Shown: positions 7,848 through 15,808 of the stretch, in pieces
How the letters are laid out: each line of letters starts with the position of its first letter
How positions within the stretch are numbered: the first letter of the stretch is position 1
Origin: Micromonospora phytophila
GTDB lineage: Bacteria > Actinomycetota > Actinomycetes > Mycobacteriales > Micromonosporaceae
DNA length: 39,203 nt
Assembly (NCBI RefSeq): GCF_023656545.1
Contig: NZ_JAMOKF010000019.1
Coordinates: 1 to 39,203 of the forward strand
Reading direction: 5' to 3'
Notes under the pieces: generated by a model
Database searches by the model: none
Told to the model about the DNA's origin: nothing
What the model saw: only the letters and a program-made list of their open reading frames with translations
Program-made: the position numbers and the translations under genes

Positions 7848-9833
7848 TCAGCCGGGCGCGCCCAGCGGGGAGGGCACCAGGTTCACGTCGTCCTGATTGA
7901 CGTACATGATCCGGTGACCGAACTGGATCTGCACGTACCTGTTGTCGCCGCGGATCACCGTCCAGTCACCTGGGGACGAGCCGTCGAACGTGGTGGCCCG
8001 GTAGTACTCGCCGGGGAGCACCGCGCCGACGGCGTACCGCTGGCCGGCCGAGAGGGTGTACTGGAGGGGCGAGATCGGCTGGTACGGCACGCCGGCCGGG
8101 TACGCCGCCTGCTCCGGGTACGCCCGGCCGTACACCGGGATGGCGGCCTTGCCGGCCTTCGGGGTGGCGACCAGGCCGACGGTCCAGTCGGCGGTCGGGG
8201 CGTTGGCGGGGTTGTGGAACCACGCCTTCTGCCCCAGGTACCAGATCGCCGTCCAGTCGCCCTGCCGGTCGGCGAGGGCGTAGGTCTGGCCGGCGGAGGC
8301 GCGGGCACCGTGGTCGGAGATGTGCATGGTGTTCGGTGTGCCGTTGGGGCGCAGCGCGATGTCGTTGACCAGCGGCGCGGCGGCCGACGGCGCGGTGCGC
8401 AGGATCACCGAGGACGAGCCGCGCGGGGTGCACGGCACGCCGGCGGTCACGCACCCGGTGAAGGCGGGCTTGTTGGCGGCGAAGTCGGGGTCGATCCGGA
8501 CCAGGCCGGTCGTCGGGGTGCCGGTCTCGACGCTTGGGGCCTTCAGCAGGCCGAAGTAGTGGTCCCAGTTCCAGTAGGGGCCCGGGTCCCAGTGCATCCC
8601 GCGCACGGTCGAGGCGACGGTGCCGGGGATGTTGTCGTGGCCGATGATGTGCTGCCGGTCGAGCGGGATGCCGAGCCGCAGGGCGAGGTGGCGCACCAGC
8701 TTGGCCGAGGTGCGGTACATCGCCTCGGTGTACCAGGTGCCCTGCGCGGCGAAGCCCTCGTGCTCCAGCCCGATGGACTTGGCGTTCACGTACCAGTTGC
8801 CGGCGTGCCAGCCGACGTCCTTGGTCTTCACGTGCTGGGCGATGTGCCCGTCCACCGACCGCAGCGAGTAGTGCCAGCTCACGTAGGTCGGGTCCTGCAC
8901 CAGCTTGAGCGTGGTGGCCCAGGTCGCCTCGGTGTCGTGGATGACGATGTATTCGATCTTCTGCCGGGCCGGCCGGTCCGACAGGTCGTGGTTGCCGTAG
9001 TCGCCGCCGCCGAGGTCCTGGTAGGGCGCCGGGATCCATTCGCAGGAGATGGTGTCGGGGCACTCCAGCCCGTCGGGCCGGGCGAGCCTGCGCAGGCCCA
9101 GCCGGTCCAGCCAGGAGCGCTCGGGCTGGACCGCGCGGGCGGCCAGGGTGACCCGCTGCCCGTCGTCGGTCAGCCGGCTGTCGCCCGTGCCGATGGTGGC
9201 GTACACCTCGTCGGCGAAGGCCGCCGCGGCGTCGGCGCTGTCCGCGCCGGAGTAGCGGGCCACCGCGCCGTACCAGGCTGCCGGGTCGGTGCCGGCGCCG
9301 ACCGGGGCGCCGATCTCCTTCTGGTACGCGGCCAGCAGCGCCGCACCGCCCCGGATGTTCGCCGTGGTGTCCGTCCGGAGCGCCTCCTCGCTGGCGCCGG
9401 TCAGGCTGGCGGCGGTGTCGAGCGTCTGCAACGCGGCCTCGGCGGGTGCCGGGTCGGCCGACGGGTGCGCCTCGGCCCGGGATGGGCGGGAGTCGTCGCC
9501 GCGCGGGTCCTCGGTCCCCTCGTCGTGGTGGCTGCGCCCCGGCAGGGCGACGACGTACTCGGCGTCGGTGAGATGCATCGGTCCGTAGCCGCCGCTGGTG
9601 CTCGGCGTGCCGGCGTTGGTGTCCCAGCGGGACTGCAGGTAGGAGACGCCGAGCAGGACGCTCTCCGGCACGCCGTACTCGGCCGCCGCGGCCGCGTACT
9701 GCTGTTGCCGGTCGGCGGGGCCGGCGGGGTCGGCCGCGGCGGGCACGGCGGCGAGTGGCGCGACTGTCAGGGCGGCCGCCGTGGCGGCGGCGAGCAGAAC
9801 GCGTCTGCTCCTTGATTTCGTGGTCAGGTGCAT
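7848..9833 (-). CDS. Secreted N-acetylmuramoyl-L-alanine amidase (Amidase_2/PGRP type)
   Basis: A protein of 661 aa. The N-terminus (MHLTTKSRSRRVLLAAATAA) is a signal peptide with a possible twin-arginine motif (SRRVLL). A helical region (about residues 45-270) contains AAEYGVPESVLLGVSYLQSRWD and resembles a lysozyme-like or helper domain. The Amidase_2 domain follows (about 285-450) with IVIHDTEA, SWHYSLRSVDG, IGLEHEGF, HIIGHDNIP and HWDPGPYWNW supplying zinc ligands and the active site. The C-terminal ~200 residues contain two SH3-like segments (AWFHNPANAPTADW and the QIQFGHRIMYVNQDDV end) that probably bind the wall. It cleaves the MurNAc-L-Ala bond. The start is taken at ATG 9833 rather than 14 codons upstream because the signal peptide begins there. 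Confidence 0.9.
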   Translation of the reverse strand: MHLTTKSRSRRVLLAAATAAALTVAPLAAVPAAADPAGPADRQQQYAAAAAEYGVPESVLLGVSYLQSRWDTNAGTPSTSGGYGPMHLTDAEYVVALPGRSHHDEGTEDPRGDDSRPSRAEAHPSADPAPAEAALQTLDTAASLTGASEEALRTDTTANIRGGAALLAAYQKEIGAPVGAGTDPAAWYGAVARYSGADSADAAAAFADEVYATIGTGDSRLTDDGQRVTLAARAVQPERSWLDRLGLRRLARPDGLECPDTISCEWIPAPYQDLGGGDYGNHDLSDRPARQKIEYIVIHDTEATWATTLKLVQDPTYVSWHYSLRSVDGHIAQHVKTKDVGWHAGNWYVNAKSIGLEHEGFAAQGTWYTEAMYRTSAKLVRHLALRLGIPLDRQHIIGHDNIPGTVASTVRGMHWDPGPYWNWDHYFGLLKAPSVETGTPTTGLVRIDPDFAANKPAFTGCVTAGVPCTPRGSSSVILRTAPSAAAPLVNDIALRPNGTPNTMHISDHGARASAGQTYALADRQGDWTAIWYLGQKAWFHNPANAPTADWTVGLVATPKAGKAAIPVYGRAYPEQAAYPAGVPYQPISPLQYTLSAGQRYAVGAVLPGEYYRATTFDGSSPGDWTVIRGDNRYVQIQFGHRIMYVNQDDVNLVPSPLGAPG

Positions 9834-9996
9834 CGAACCCCCAGAAAGTGACGGCGGATGTGGGGTCACCCTCACCCCCGGCTCGGCTCGGCGTCAATAC
9901 CTTTCCATCCATGAACCTAGGAGGAAGGAAACTTTCGTGACCGGTCCAGAACGGCCCCACGATGGCCGTCGGTACGGAGTGTCACGGCCCGGCGGG

Positions 9997-10026
9997 TTGC
10001 GGATCGATAACGGTCGTCTCTACTCT
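9997..10026 (+). promoter_or_regulatory. Promoter of the riboswitch-controlled NlpC/P60 gene
   Basis: TTGCGG (9997-10002), an 18-bp spacer and TACTCT (10021-10026). Transcription would start near 10033, about 45 nt before the riboswitch. The rest of 9834-10075 holds the divergent upstream region of the amidase gene; I see no gene in it. Confidence 0.5.
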
Positions 10027-10075
10027 GGTCATTCGTCGGCCCGGTGACAGGTCCGTCCAACCAGGGCGGTAACGG

Positions 10076-10202
10076 TCCGACACCGCCGAGTCGCTCCCGA
10101 GCGAGCCGGGGACCCAGGTTCCCCGGGGTGAATCCGCAGCCTCTGCGGTAGGGCGCTCCCTTCCCGCCCGAACCCGTCAGCTAACCCGGTAGGCGGTACG
10201 GA
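10076..10202 (+). ncRNA. Cyclic di-AMP (ydaO-yuaA type) riboswitch
   Basis: The leader contains the conserved ydaO blocks in order: GGGGACCCAGGTTCCCCGG, GGTGAATCCG, a CGCAGCCTCTGCG hairpin, GTAGGGCG, a CTTCCCGCCCGAACCCGTC block, and CAGCTAACCCGGTAGGCGG. The closing stem pairs TCCGACACCGCC (10076-10087) with GGCGGTACGGA (10192-10202). A Shine-Dalgarno (GAAGGAG) follows at once. In actinobacteria this class commonly precedes rpf and NlpC/P60 genes and turns expression down when c-di-AMP is high, linking wall hydrolysis to turgor signalling. End points are good to a few bases. Confidence 0.92.
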
Positions 10203-10221
10203 AGAAGGAGTACCGAGCCCG

Positions 10222-11262
10222 GTGGCACACCATGCCCTGCGGCCACCGTCGGACCGGTCGGCTCTCGCCGACCCGACGACGGCTGCGCCGCGCCCACGCT
10301 CGTCCCGCGTCACCACCGCCCTCGCCGCCCTGGCGGCGTTCGCCGTCGTCCTGACCGGCGGCGCCACGGCGGCCCACGCCGAACCGACGGTCGCCGAGAT
10401 CGAGCGCCAGATCGACGAGGACTGGAACGAGCTCGAGCCGATCATCGAACGGCACAACGCCACCCGTCAGGACCTGGCCGCCAAGCGGAGGCAGGCCGAC
10501 GCGCTCGCCGCGCGGATCGCTCCCCTGCAGCAGCAGGTGGACCAGGCGATGGCGAAGGTCAGCGCGCTGGCCGTCCGCGCCTACAAGGGTGAGAACGTCT
10601 CCACGATCAACGCCATGCTGGGCAGCGAGTCGCCGAGTGAGGTGGTCGTGCAGCTCGAACTGCTCGACCGGTTCGCCCAGACCCAGCAGCAGGACGTCCG
10701 GCAGGTCGCCGACCTGCGCGACCGGCTGGCCGCCACGAAGGCGCCGCTGGACGAGATGGTCGCCCAGCTCGGTCGGGCCGAGGCCCAGCTGGCGGCGAAG
10801 AAGAAGCAGATCAACGCCGAGATCGACCGGTTGCAGAAGCTGCGGCTACGGGTCTACGGCACCGGTGGCGGCGGTCCGCTGCGTCCCGCCCCCTGCCCGG
10901 CCGGCTATCCCGGCGGGGCGGCCGGCGCGGCGGTGAAGTTCGCCTGCGCCCAGATCGGCAAGCCCTACGTCTGGGGCGCCGAGGGGCCGAACTCGTACGA
11001 CTGCTCGGGGCTGATGCTGGCCGCCTGGGCGAAGGGCGGGGTGTCGCTGCCGCACAACGCCGCGCAGCAGCGCCGGGCCACCGCGACGGTCGGCCGGGGC
11101 GAGCTGCGCCCGGGTGACCTGGTCTTCTACTACAGCGACCTGCACCACGTCGGCATGTACGTCGGCGGTGGCTGGGTGGTGCACGCCTCCCGGGCCGGGG
11201 TCCCGGTCAGGATGAAGAAGGTCGACGACGGCCCGATCCACAGTTACGGCCGTCCCGGCTGA
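10222..11262 (+). CDS. Secreted NlpC/P60 peptidoglycan endopeptidase under riboswitch control
   Basis: A protein of 346 aa, paralogous to the 6775 gene. It has a signal peptide (about residues 1-53, hydrophobic core TALAALAAFAVVLTGG, cleavage after AHA), a coiled coil (about 56-210) with ALDRFAQTQQQDV-like heptads, a glycine/proline hinge (about 214-235), and an NlpC/P60 domain (about 238-346). The catalytic Cys is in NSYDCSGL (about residue 261) and the His in DLHHVGMYVG. The GTG start lies 11 nt after GAAGGAG. The two paralogs share the stop context and the wall-hydrolase role but only this one carries a c-di-AMP riboswitch, which implies separate control. A good terminator follows. Confidence 0.93.
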   Translation: MAHHALRPPSDRSALADPTTAAPRPRSSRVTTALAALAAFAVVLTGGATAAHAEPTVAEIERQIDEDWNELEPIIERHNATRQDLAAKRRQADALAARIAPLQQQVDQAMAKVSALAVRAYKGENVSTINAMLGSESPSEVVVQLELLDRFAQTQQQDVRQVADLRDRLAATKAPLDEMVAQLGRAEAQLAAKKKQINAEIDRLQKLRLRVYGTGGGGPLRPAPCPAGYPGGAAGAAVKFACAQIGKPYVWGAEGPNSYDCSGLMLAAWAKGGVSLPHNAAQQRRATATVGRGELRPGDLVFYYSDLHHVGMYVGGGWVVHASRAGVPVRMKKVDDGPIHSYGRPG

Positions 11263-11282
11263 GCCGCCATCTCGCGTACGAG

Positions 11283-11321
11283 GGCGTCGGGCCCGTTCCG
11301 CGCGGAGCGGGCCCCGACGCC
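11283..11321. terminator. Bidirectional terminator between NlpC/P60 gene and dcd
   Basis: GGCGTCGGGCCCG and CGGGCCCCGACGCC pair across a 12-nt loop with one bulged C. It lies 20 nt after the NlpC/P60 stop and 10 nt after the dcd stop. Confidence 0.8.
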
Positions 11322-11330
11322 AGCGGTGTG

Positions 11331-11909
11331 TCAGCGGGTCGGCCAGGTGCGCCAGTGCTGCCAGGAGCGGCTCGCCGTCGGCCCCCGCTGGCCCTGGTAG
11401 CGCGAGCCGTAGACGGCCGAGCCGTACGGGTGCTCGGCCGGCGACGAGAGCCGGAAGATGCAGAGCTGGCCGATCTTCATGCCGGGCCAGAGGGTGATCG
11501 GCAGGTTCGCCACGTTGGACAGCTCCAGCGTGACGTGGCCGGAGAAACCCGGGTCGATGAACCCGGCGGTGGAGTGGGTGAGCAGGCCGAGCCGGCCCAG
11601 GCTCGACTTGCCCTCCAGCCGGCCGGCGAGCTGGTCGCCGAGCGAGATCACCTCGAGCGTCGAGGCGAGCACGAACTCCCCGGGGTGCAGCACGAACGGT
11701 TCGCCCTCGGGCACCTCGACCATCGAGGTCAGGTCGTCCTGCTGCATGGCCGGGTCGATGTGCGTGTAGAGATGGTTGTTGAAGACCCGGAAGAGCTTGT
11801 CCAGGCGTACGTCGATGCTGGACGGTTGCACCAGCGTGGGCTCGAACGGCTCCAGCGCGAGCGCACCCGCCTTGATCTCGGAGACCAGGTCGCGGTCGGA
11901 GAGCAGCAT
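11331..11909 (-). CDS. dcd: dCTP deaminase
   Basis: A protein of 192 aa, full length for the family. It begins [12 protein letters not shown] and has the conserved [26 protein letters not shown] and [19 protein letters not shown] blocks; the last contains the catalytic glutamate and the trimer-interface active site. It converts dCTP to dUTP, and some actinobacterial members (such as the mycobacterial enzyme) also hydrolyse dUTP to dUMP; I cannot tell which applies here. The start at ATG 11909 is used because homology begins there, although the frame is open upstream. An SOS-box-like site lies 83 bp upstream in the divergent promoter region. Confidence 0.95.
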   Translation of the reverse strand: MLLSDRDLVSEIKAGALALEPFEPTLVQPSSIDVRLDKLFRVFNNHLYTHIDPAMQQDDLTSMVEVPEGEPFVLHPGEFVLASTLEVISLGDQLAGRLEGKSSLGRLGLLTHSTAGFIDPGFSGHVTLELSNVANLPITLWPGMKIGQLCIFRLSSPAEHPYGSAVYGSRYQGQRGPTASRSWQHWRTWPTR

Positions 11910-11991
11910 CGCAACACCATAGCGAGCGCGGCGGGTGCCGCCGCCGTCGGTGCGGACGACCTGCGTGTCGGTTGCGTGTCGGGCTGCGCCT

Positions 11992-12007
11992 TCGTACATC
12001 TGTTCGA
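11992..12007. promoter_or_regulatory. SOS (LexA) box-like palindrome between dcd and the PNPOx-like gene
   Basis: TCGTACATCTGTTCGA matches the actinobacterial LexA consensus TCGAAC-N4-GTTCGA at 11 of 12 defined positions. It abuts a -10-like TAGAAT (12008-12013) that lies only 6 nt before the ATG at 12020, suggesting a leaderless transcript repressed by LexA. Control of dcd from the same site is possible but it lies 83 bp from that start. Confidence 0.55.
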
Positions 12008-12019
12008 TAGAATGTCGCC

Positions 12020-12574
12020 ATGGCTTCCTGGTCCGAATTCGCCGCCGACGAGCCCCGACTCGCCGACGGGATCCGCCTTCTCATGCAGCAGTACGGGCCA
12101 GGCTTCGGCTACCTGGCCACCGTCCGCGCTGACGGCGGTCCCCGGGTGCACCCGGTCTCCCCGGTCATCACCGACGAGGGCCTGTTCTGCTTCGTCGTCG
12201 ACTCCCCGAAGCGGCGCGACCTGGAGCGCGACGGGCGCTACGCCCTGCACTCCTTCCCGCCGGAGGAGAGCGACGACGAGGCCTACGTCGCCGGTCGCGC
12301 CCGGCCGGTGACCGACCCGGTGCGGGTCGCCCGGCTGGCCCGCGGCCACCGGGCCGCACCGCAGGTCGACTGGCGGCTCTTCGAGTTCACCATCGAGGTG
12401 GCGATGCTCGCCCGCCGCGACCCGGGCGCGACGGGCGGTCCGGGTGAGGGGCCGGGCCGCCCCGCCGTGCAGGTCTGGCTCGACCCGCGCGCGGGTGACG
12501 CCCCCGCCGGCACGGCCACCGTGCCGGAGGCCCGGTCGAGCCGCCGCGACCGGGTCGCCCGCTCCGTCGCCTGA
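12020..12574 (+). CDS. Pyridoxamine 5'-phosphate oxidase family (FMN-binding split barrel) protein
   Basis: A protein of 184 aa. Residues about 20-130 show the split-barrel fold: [51 protein letters not shown] is the strand-rich core that binds a flavin or similar cofactor at the dimer interface. The C-terminal 45 residues are Gly/Pro/Arg-rich and probably disordered. Relatives include F420- and FMN-dependent reductases and haem-utilisation proteins, so the substrate is unknown. The -10-like TAGAAT sits directly upstream and suggests leaderless translation. The adjacent LexA-like box hints at induction by DNA damage. Confidence 0.82.
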   Translation: MASWSEFAADEPRLADGIRLLMQQYGPGFGYLATVRADGGPRVHPVSPVITDEGLFCFVVDSPKRRDLERDGRYALHSFPPEESDDEAYVAGRARPVTDPVRVARLARGHRAAPQVDWRLFEFTIEVAMLARRDPGATGGPGEGPGRPAVQVWLDPRAGDAPAGTATVPEARSSRRDRVARSVA

Positions 12575-12588
12575 ACGGGCGGCGAGCT

Positions 12589-12621
12589 GACGTCCCCGCC
12601 CGCCCGCCCGGCGGGGGCGTC
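12589..12621. terminator. Bidirectional terminator between convergent genes
   Basis: GACGTCCCCGCC and GGCGGGGGCGTC pair across CGCCCGCCC with one G-T wobble. The right arm overlaps the last bases of the MDR gene's stop codon. Confidence 0.7.
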
Positions 12622-13591
12622 AGATGGTGATGACGGCTTTGCCCCGCGAGTGGCCGCCGGCGATGTGCCGGAGCGCGGTGGGCGCCTCGGCCAGCGGCCA
12701 ACTCCGGTCGAGGGCCGGCGTGACCGTGCCGGCCTCGATGAGCTCGGTCAACGCCGTCAGGTGCGCGGCGCTCTCCGGCGCCACCAGCGGCACCAGCCTC
12801 CCGCCGACGAACGGCGACAGCAGGAGGGCCCGGAGTTGGCGGTCGAAGCCCTGCAACCATCGGCCGCCGCTCGCCTCGCCGCCGACGAGGACGAGCGTGC
12901 CCTTCGGTGCCAGGGCCCGCCGCAGGTGGGTCAGCGAGCGGTTGCCCCCGGTGTCGACGATGACGTCGTACCGCCGCCCGGCGTCGGTGATGTCCGTGCT
13001 GGTGTGGTCGACGACGTCCTGCGCGCCGAGCGACCGCACGAGGTCGAGCTTCGTCGGGCCGCACACGCCGGTGACCCGGGCGCCGAGGCACGTGGCGAGC
13101 TGGACGGCGAAGGACCCGACGCCGCCACCGGCGCCGATGACCAGGACGTCCTGGCCCGGCCGCACCCGGCCGACCTCGCGCACGGCCGCCAGGGCCGTCT
13201 GGCCGGAAACCGGCACGGCGGCCGCCTGCGCGAAGGAGAGGTTGCGCGGCTTCGGGGCGAGCTTCCGCGCGGGTGCCACCGCGTACTCCGCCCAACTGCC
13301 CATGCCGGTGCCGTACACCTCGTCCCCGGGCGCGAACCGGGTGACGTCCCGCCCGACCGCCGCGACGACGCCGGCCAGGTCCAGCCCCGGCACGCGTTGG
13401 CGGGGCCGGCGCAGCCCCGCGGCGAGGCGCACCGCGTACGGCAGGCCGGTGGTGAGGTGCCAGACACCGGGGTCGACACCGGCGGCACGCACCCTGACCA
13501 GCACCTCGTCGGGGCCGGCCGCCGGCACGTCGACGTCCCGCAACTCAAGGGCCTCGGGTGGGCCGTACCCGTCCTGCACGATCGCCTTCAC
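12620..13591 (-). CDS. Zinc-independent MDR family NAD(P)H-dependent oxidoreductase (quinone oxidoreductase type)
   Basis: A protein of 323 aa with the medium-chain dehydrogenase/reductase layout: an N-terminal GroES-like domain (about residues 1-125, with [19 protein letters not shown] and [26 protein letters not shown]), then a Rossmann domain with [18 protein letters not shown] (about 148-165) as the nucleotide-binding loop, and a C-terminal segment returning to the GroES fold ([12 protein letters not shown]). Structural-zinc cysteines are absent, as in quinone oxidoreductases and enoyl reductases. It is the last gene of a three-gene operon and its ATG overlaps the XRE regulator's stop by 4 bp. 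The physiological substrate is unknown. Confidence 0.87.
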   Translation of the reverse strand: MKAIVQDGYGPPEALELRDVDVPAAGPDEVLVRVRAAGVDPGVWHLTTGLPYAVRLAAGLRRPRQRVPGLDLAGVVAAVGRDVTRFAPGDEVYGTGMGSWAEYAVAPARKLAPKPRNLSFAQAAAVPVSGQTALAAVREVGRVRPGQDVLVIGAGGGVGSFAVQLATCLGARVTGVCGPTKLDLVRSLGAQDVVDHTSTDITDAGRRYDVIVDTGGNRSLTHLRRALAPKGTLVLVGGEASGGRWLQGFDRQLRALLLSPFVGGRLVPLVAPESAAHLTALTELIEAGTVTPALDRSWPLAEAPTALRHIAGGHSRGKAVITI

Positions 13592-13821
13592 GACTGCTCC
13601 TCCTCGCCGGTCGGGTACTGGAACACATCGGTGAGCGGCACCCCGAACACCGCCGCGATCTGGAACGCCATCTCCAGCGACGGCGAGTAGCGGCCCTGCT
13701 CGATGGCGATGAGGGTCTGCCGGGTCACGCCGATCCGTCGGGCCAGCTCGGCCTGCGTCATCTCGCCGTGCGCGGCACGCAGGGCGCGGACGGTGTTGGT
13801 GACCCGGGTCGGTTTCACCAT
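13588..13821 (-). CDS. XRE-family helix-turn-helix regulator
   Basis: A protein of 77 aa consisting almost entirely of one HTH_3 domain: [21 protein letters not shown] (about residues 14-34) is the HTH and [33 protein letters not shown] the rest of the fold. This compact form (YgzD/YozG-like) is often paired with a small DUF2178 membrane protein, exactly as here. The ATG overlaps the upstream gene's TGA by 7 bp and its own stop overlaps the MDR start by 4 bp. It is the likely ligand of the two 18-bp palindromes that bracket the operon promoter (14256-14320). Confidence 0.93.
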   Translation of the reverse strand: MVKPTRVTNTVRALRAAHGEMTQAELARRIGVTRQTLIAIEQGRYSPSLEMAFQIAAVFGVPLTDVFQYPTGEEEQS

Positions 13822-14243
13822 GACTGGAAGCCCCGACGGTAGGCGACGATCTTGGCGACCGACCCGACGACGGCGGACAGCGCGAAGCACAGGTAGATGA
13901 CGTTGGCGATCCAGAAGTGGTCCCACTTGGCCAGCGCCATGCCCAGGGCCGCCACCCCGCCGACGACGACGAACGACTGGCCGATGTGGTCGCCGAGGCG
14001 GCTGATCTCCCTGTCCCGCTGGTCCTTCTCGTTGGCGCCCTCGGGCGAGACGATCGAGACGGCGATGTGCAGCAGGATCGACGCCACGATCGCCGCGGCG
14101 ATCGTCCACAGCAGCGGGGACGCGTAGGGCACCTCCGCCAGCGGCGTACCCCCGGCGCGGCCCAGGACGACGGCGGCGTACGCCGCGTAGGCGCCGACCG
14201 TGACCAGCGCCATCATCCAGGCGCGTTTCTCCTCGAAGGCCAT
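13815..14243 (-). CDS. DUF2178-like small integral membrane protein
   Basis: A protein of 142 aa with four membrane segments (about residues 10-28, 44-65, 86-104 and 108-132) and a charged cytoplasmic loop between the second and third ([19 protein letters not shown]). This pattern and the location directly upstream of a compact XRE regulator match DUF2178-type proteins, which are thought to sense a membrane signal and control the regulator; the signal is unknown. An AGGAG ribosome site lies just before the ATG. It is the first gene of the operon. Confidence 0.8.
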   Translation of the reverse strand: MAFEEKRAWMMALVTVGAYAAYAAVVLGRAGGTPLAEVPYASPLLWTIAAAIVASILLHIAVSIVSPEGANEKDQRDREISRLGDHIGQSFVVVGGVAALGMALAKWDHFWIANVIYLCFALSAVVGSVAKIVAYRRGFQSW

Positions 14244-14255
14244 GACCGCTCCTCA

Positions 14256-14273
14256 TGTAAAGAATTCTTGACA
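14256..14273. promoter_or_regulatory. Operator copy O1 (XRE palindrome)
   Basis: TGTAAAGAATTCTTGACA is an 18-bp palindrome with a single mismatched pair. It lies just downstream of the predicted transcription start of the DUF2178-XRE-MDR operon. It is repeated in inverted orientation at 14303-14320. Confidence 0.75.
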
Positions 14274-14279
14274 TCGTCA

Positions 14280-14308
14280 CGATAGGGCCCGGCCTGAGTT
14301 CGTGTCAA
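14280..14308 (-). promoter_or_regulatory. Promoter of the DUF2178-XRE-MDR operon
   Basis: On the minus strand, TTGACA (14308-14303, inside operator O2), an 18-bp spacer and TATCGT (14284-14279) form a near-consensus promoter. The start of transcription would fall close to operator O1. Confidence 0.6.
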
Positions 14309-14320
14309 GAATTCTTTACA
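14303..14320. promoter_or_regulatory. Operator copy O2 (XRE palindrome)
   Basis: TGTCAAGAATTCTTTACA, the inverted copy of O1. Including one flanking base, the two 19-bp sequences are exact reverse complements. It contains the -35 box. The O1 and O2 centres are 47 bp apart, about 4.5 helical turns. Confidence 0.78.
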
Positions 14321-14340
14321 TGTCCCTGCCCGGAAAGACG

Positions 14341-14375
14341 CCGGTGCCGGCTCCGTCGAACGGAGCCGGCACCGG
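14341..14375 (-). terminator. Terminator of the M43 metalloprotease gene
   Basis: Perfect 16-bp arms (CCGGTGCCGGCTCCGT and complement) with a CGA loop, 17 nt beyond the stop codon on the minus strand. Confidence 0.85.
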
Positions 14376-14392
14376 TCGGTCGTACGTCGGGA

Positions 14393-15373
14393 CTAAGCCG
14401 CGCGGTACGCGTTCCACGCGGTCAGCATCCGGCTGGCCTGCCCAGCGGTGAACTGGTACATGCAGGAGTCGTAGCTGTAGTCCATGAAGTTGGTGATCGG
14501 GTCGACGCCCGCGGCGGTGCAGGTGTCCCGCCCGGTCGGGCAGCCGGAGGCCGGCGAGGCCTCGGGCGCGGTGTCGCTGACGCTGTCGCCGCCGCCGCAG
14601 CCACCCTGGAAGGTGTGGTAGAGGTTCAGCCAGTGGCCGACCTCGTGCGTGCCCGTGTCGCCCTGGTTGTAGTTGGTGGCGGTGCCACCCGGCAGCGACT
14701 CGCCCAGCACGACGACGCCGTCCATGCTGCTCAGTCGGCGGGTCGGGAAGGTCGCCCAGCCGAGCAGGTCGTCGCTGAGCTCGCCCAGGTAGATGTTCAA
14801 GGTGTTCTTGCCACCCTGCCGCAGCGAGGTCTTCATCGACCGCTCCGCGGAGGAGCCATAGACGATCGGGTACCACGCGGGGTTGGTCACGCGGTTGATC
14901 TTCTGGAGCTGGAAGCTGAACGCGGTGGCCGCACCGCCGGTCGCGCCGCTGAAGGACTGGTTCAGCACGGTCATCTGCGAGGTGATCAGCGAGTCCGGGA
15001 TGTTGCCGCCGGCCCGGGTGCTGTCCCGCTGGATCACATGCACGATCACCGGGATCGAGACGGTGGCGAGCGTGCTGGTGCCGGCGCCGGTGCGGAACCG
15101 CGCGCGCTCACGCAGCGCGGCGGCGAGGTCGGCCTCCCGCTCGCGGGTCTCCTTGGCGGTCAGCTCGTTGGGTTCGTGCTTCGCCGTGCCGCCCGGCTTG
15201 ACGCGGGCGTCCGAATGGACGTCGGCCGGCTCCACGCACGCCTCGGGAGGGGCGGCGGAAAAGGCCGAGGCGGTCGGCAGGACGCCGACGGCGGCGGTGC
15301 TGAGCAGCAGTGCCAGGGTCGTGGAGGCGACCCCGGCAGCACGCCGGGTCAGCAGGTTGGGACGAAGTCCCAT
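14393..15373 (-). CDS. Secreted zinc metalloprotease, M43 (pappalysin/cytophagalysin) family
   Basis: A protein of 326 aa. A signal peptide (about residues 1-38: LLTRRAAGVASTTLALLLSTAAVGVLPTASA, split by a possible twin-arginine) is followed by a propeptide-like charged stretch (about 45-95) and the protease domain. The extended zinc motif HEVGHWLNLYH (about 242-252) has all three histidines and the glutamate base, and NFMDYSYDSCMYQFT (about 294-308) holds the Met-turn. Several cysteines (about 258-300) suggest disulfides in an exported enzyme. The substrate is unknown. The gene stands alone, ahead of a 270-bp intergenic region that leads to tRNA-Gly. Confidence 0.9.
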   Translation of the reverse strand: MGLRPNLLTRRAAGVASTTLALLLSTAAVGVLPTASAFSAAPPEACVEPADVHSDARVKPGGTAKHEPNELTAKETREREADLAAALRERARFRTGAGTSTLATVSIPVIVHVIQRDSTRAGGNIPDSLITSQMTVLNQSFSGATGGAATAFSFQLQKINRVTNPAWYPIVYGSSAERSMKTSLRQGGKNTLNIYLGELSDDLLGWATFPTRRLSSMDGVVVLGESLPGGTATNYNQGDTGTHEVGHWLNLYHTFQGGCGGGDSVSDTAPEASPASGCPTGRDTCTAAGVDPITNFMDYSYDSCMYQFTAGQASRMLTAWNAYRAA

Positions 15374-15645
15374 GGGCCCACCTCTTTCTGGCGGCGTAAC
15401 AGGGGGTATGTCACGCCGTGGCTGAAAACGTGTGGCAGACGTTACAACCGATCGACGGGTTTGAGAACGGACACAAGTTACCGCGAGGCAACTTTTTCCT
15501 TGCAGAGGGGCCGGAGATCAACAGGGGGTCGTCGCATCGATGACCGTGCGTGCGCGTTCATCGCCGCCGCCCGTCACGCCGGCGGGCGCGCCGGAGGGGG
15601 TGCCTGGGTGCACGGGGGTGGTGACTCAGGTACAGTGGTCCCGCT

Positions 15646-15719
15646 GCGGGTGTAGTTCAATGGCAGAACATCAGCTTCCCAAGCTGACAGTGCGGGTTCG
15701 ATTCCCGTCACCCGCTCCA
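15646..15719 (+). tRNA. tRNA-Gly (anticodon CCC)
   Basis: Complete cloverleaf: acceptor GCGGGTG pairs with CACCCGC, the anticodon stem TCAGC/GCTGA encloses the loop TTCCCAA (anticodon CCC), and the T-arm GCGGGTTCGATTCCCGT contains GGTTCGATTCC. CCA is encoded (15717-15719). A perfect 12-bp terminator hairpin follows (15723-15764). Its 3' half plus terminator are duplicated at 19086-19178, marking it as the insertion site of an integrative element. A TACAGT -10-like box lies at 15631-15636. Confidence 0.97.
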
Positions 15720-15770
15720 CCTCGAAGGCCCTGGTCAGGACGCGAGTCCCAGCCAGGGCCTTCGACGTTC
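15676..15770. repeat. Direct repeat copy A (tRNA-Gly 3' half plus terminator)
   Basis: From the anticodon loop TTCCC to just after the terminator, about 95 bp match 19086-19178 with two single-base gaps and a few substitutions. It is the left junction of the putative integrated element. Confidence 0.8.
15723..15764 (+). terminator. Terminator of tRNA-Gly
   Basis: CGAAGGCCCTGG (15723-15734) and CCAGGGCCTTCG (15753-15764) form a perfect 12-bp stem. It could also terminate the integrase remnant from the other side. Confidence 0.82.
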
Positions 15771-15808
15771 CTCCGGCCACGAGCACGCGGCGGGCCATCC
15801 ACGGGCCA

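Noticed and set aside
9937..10047. 36-codon frame starting GTG after AGGAGGAAGGA, upstream of the riboswitch
   Set aside because: The ribosome site is good but the frame overlaps the promoter proposed for the NlpC/P60 gene, and the peptide shows no conserved feature.
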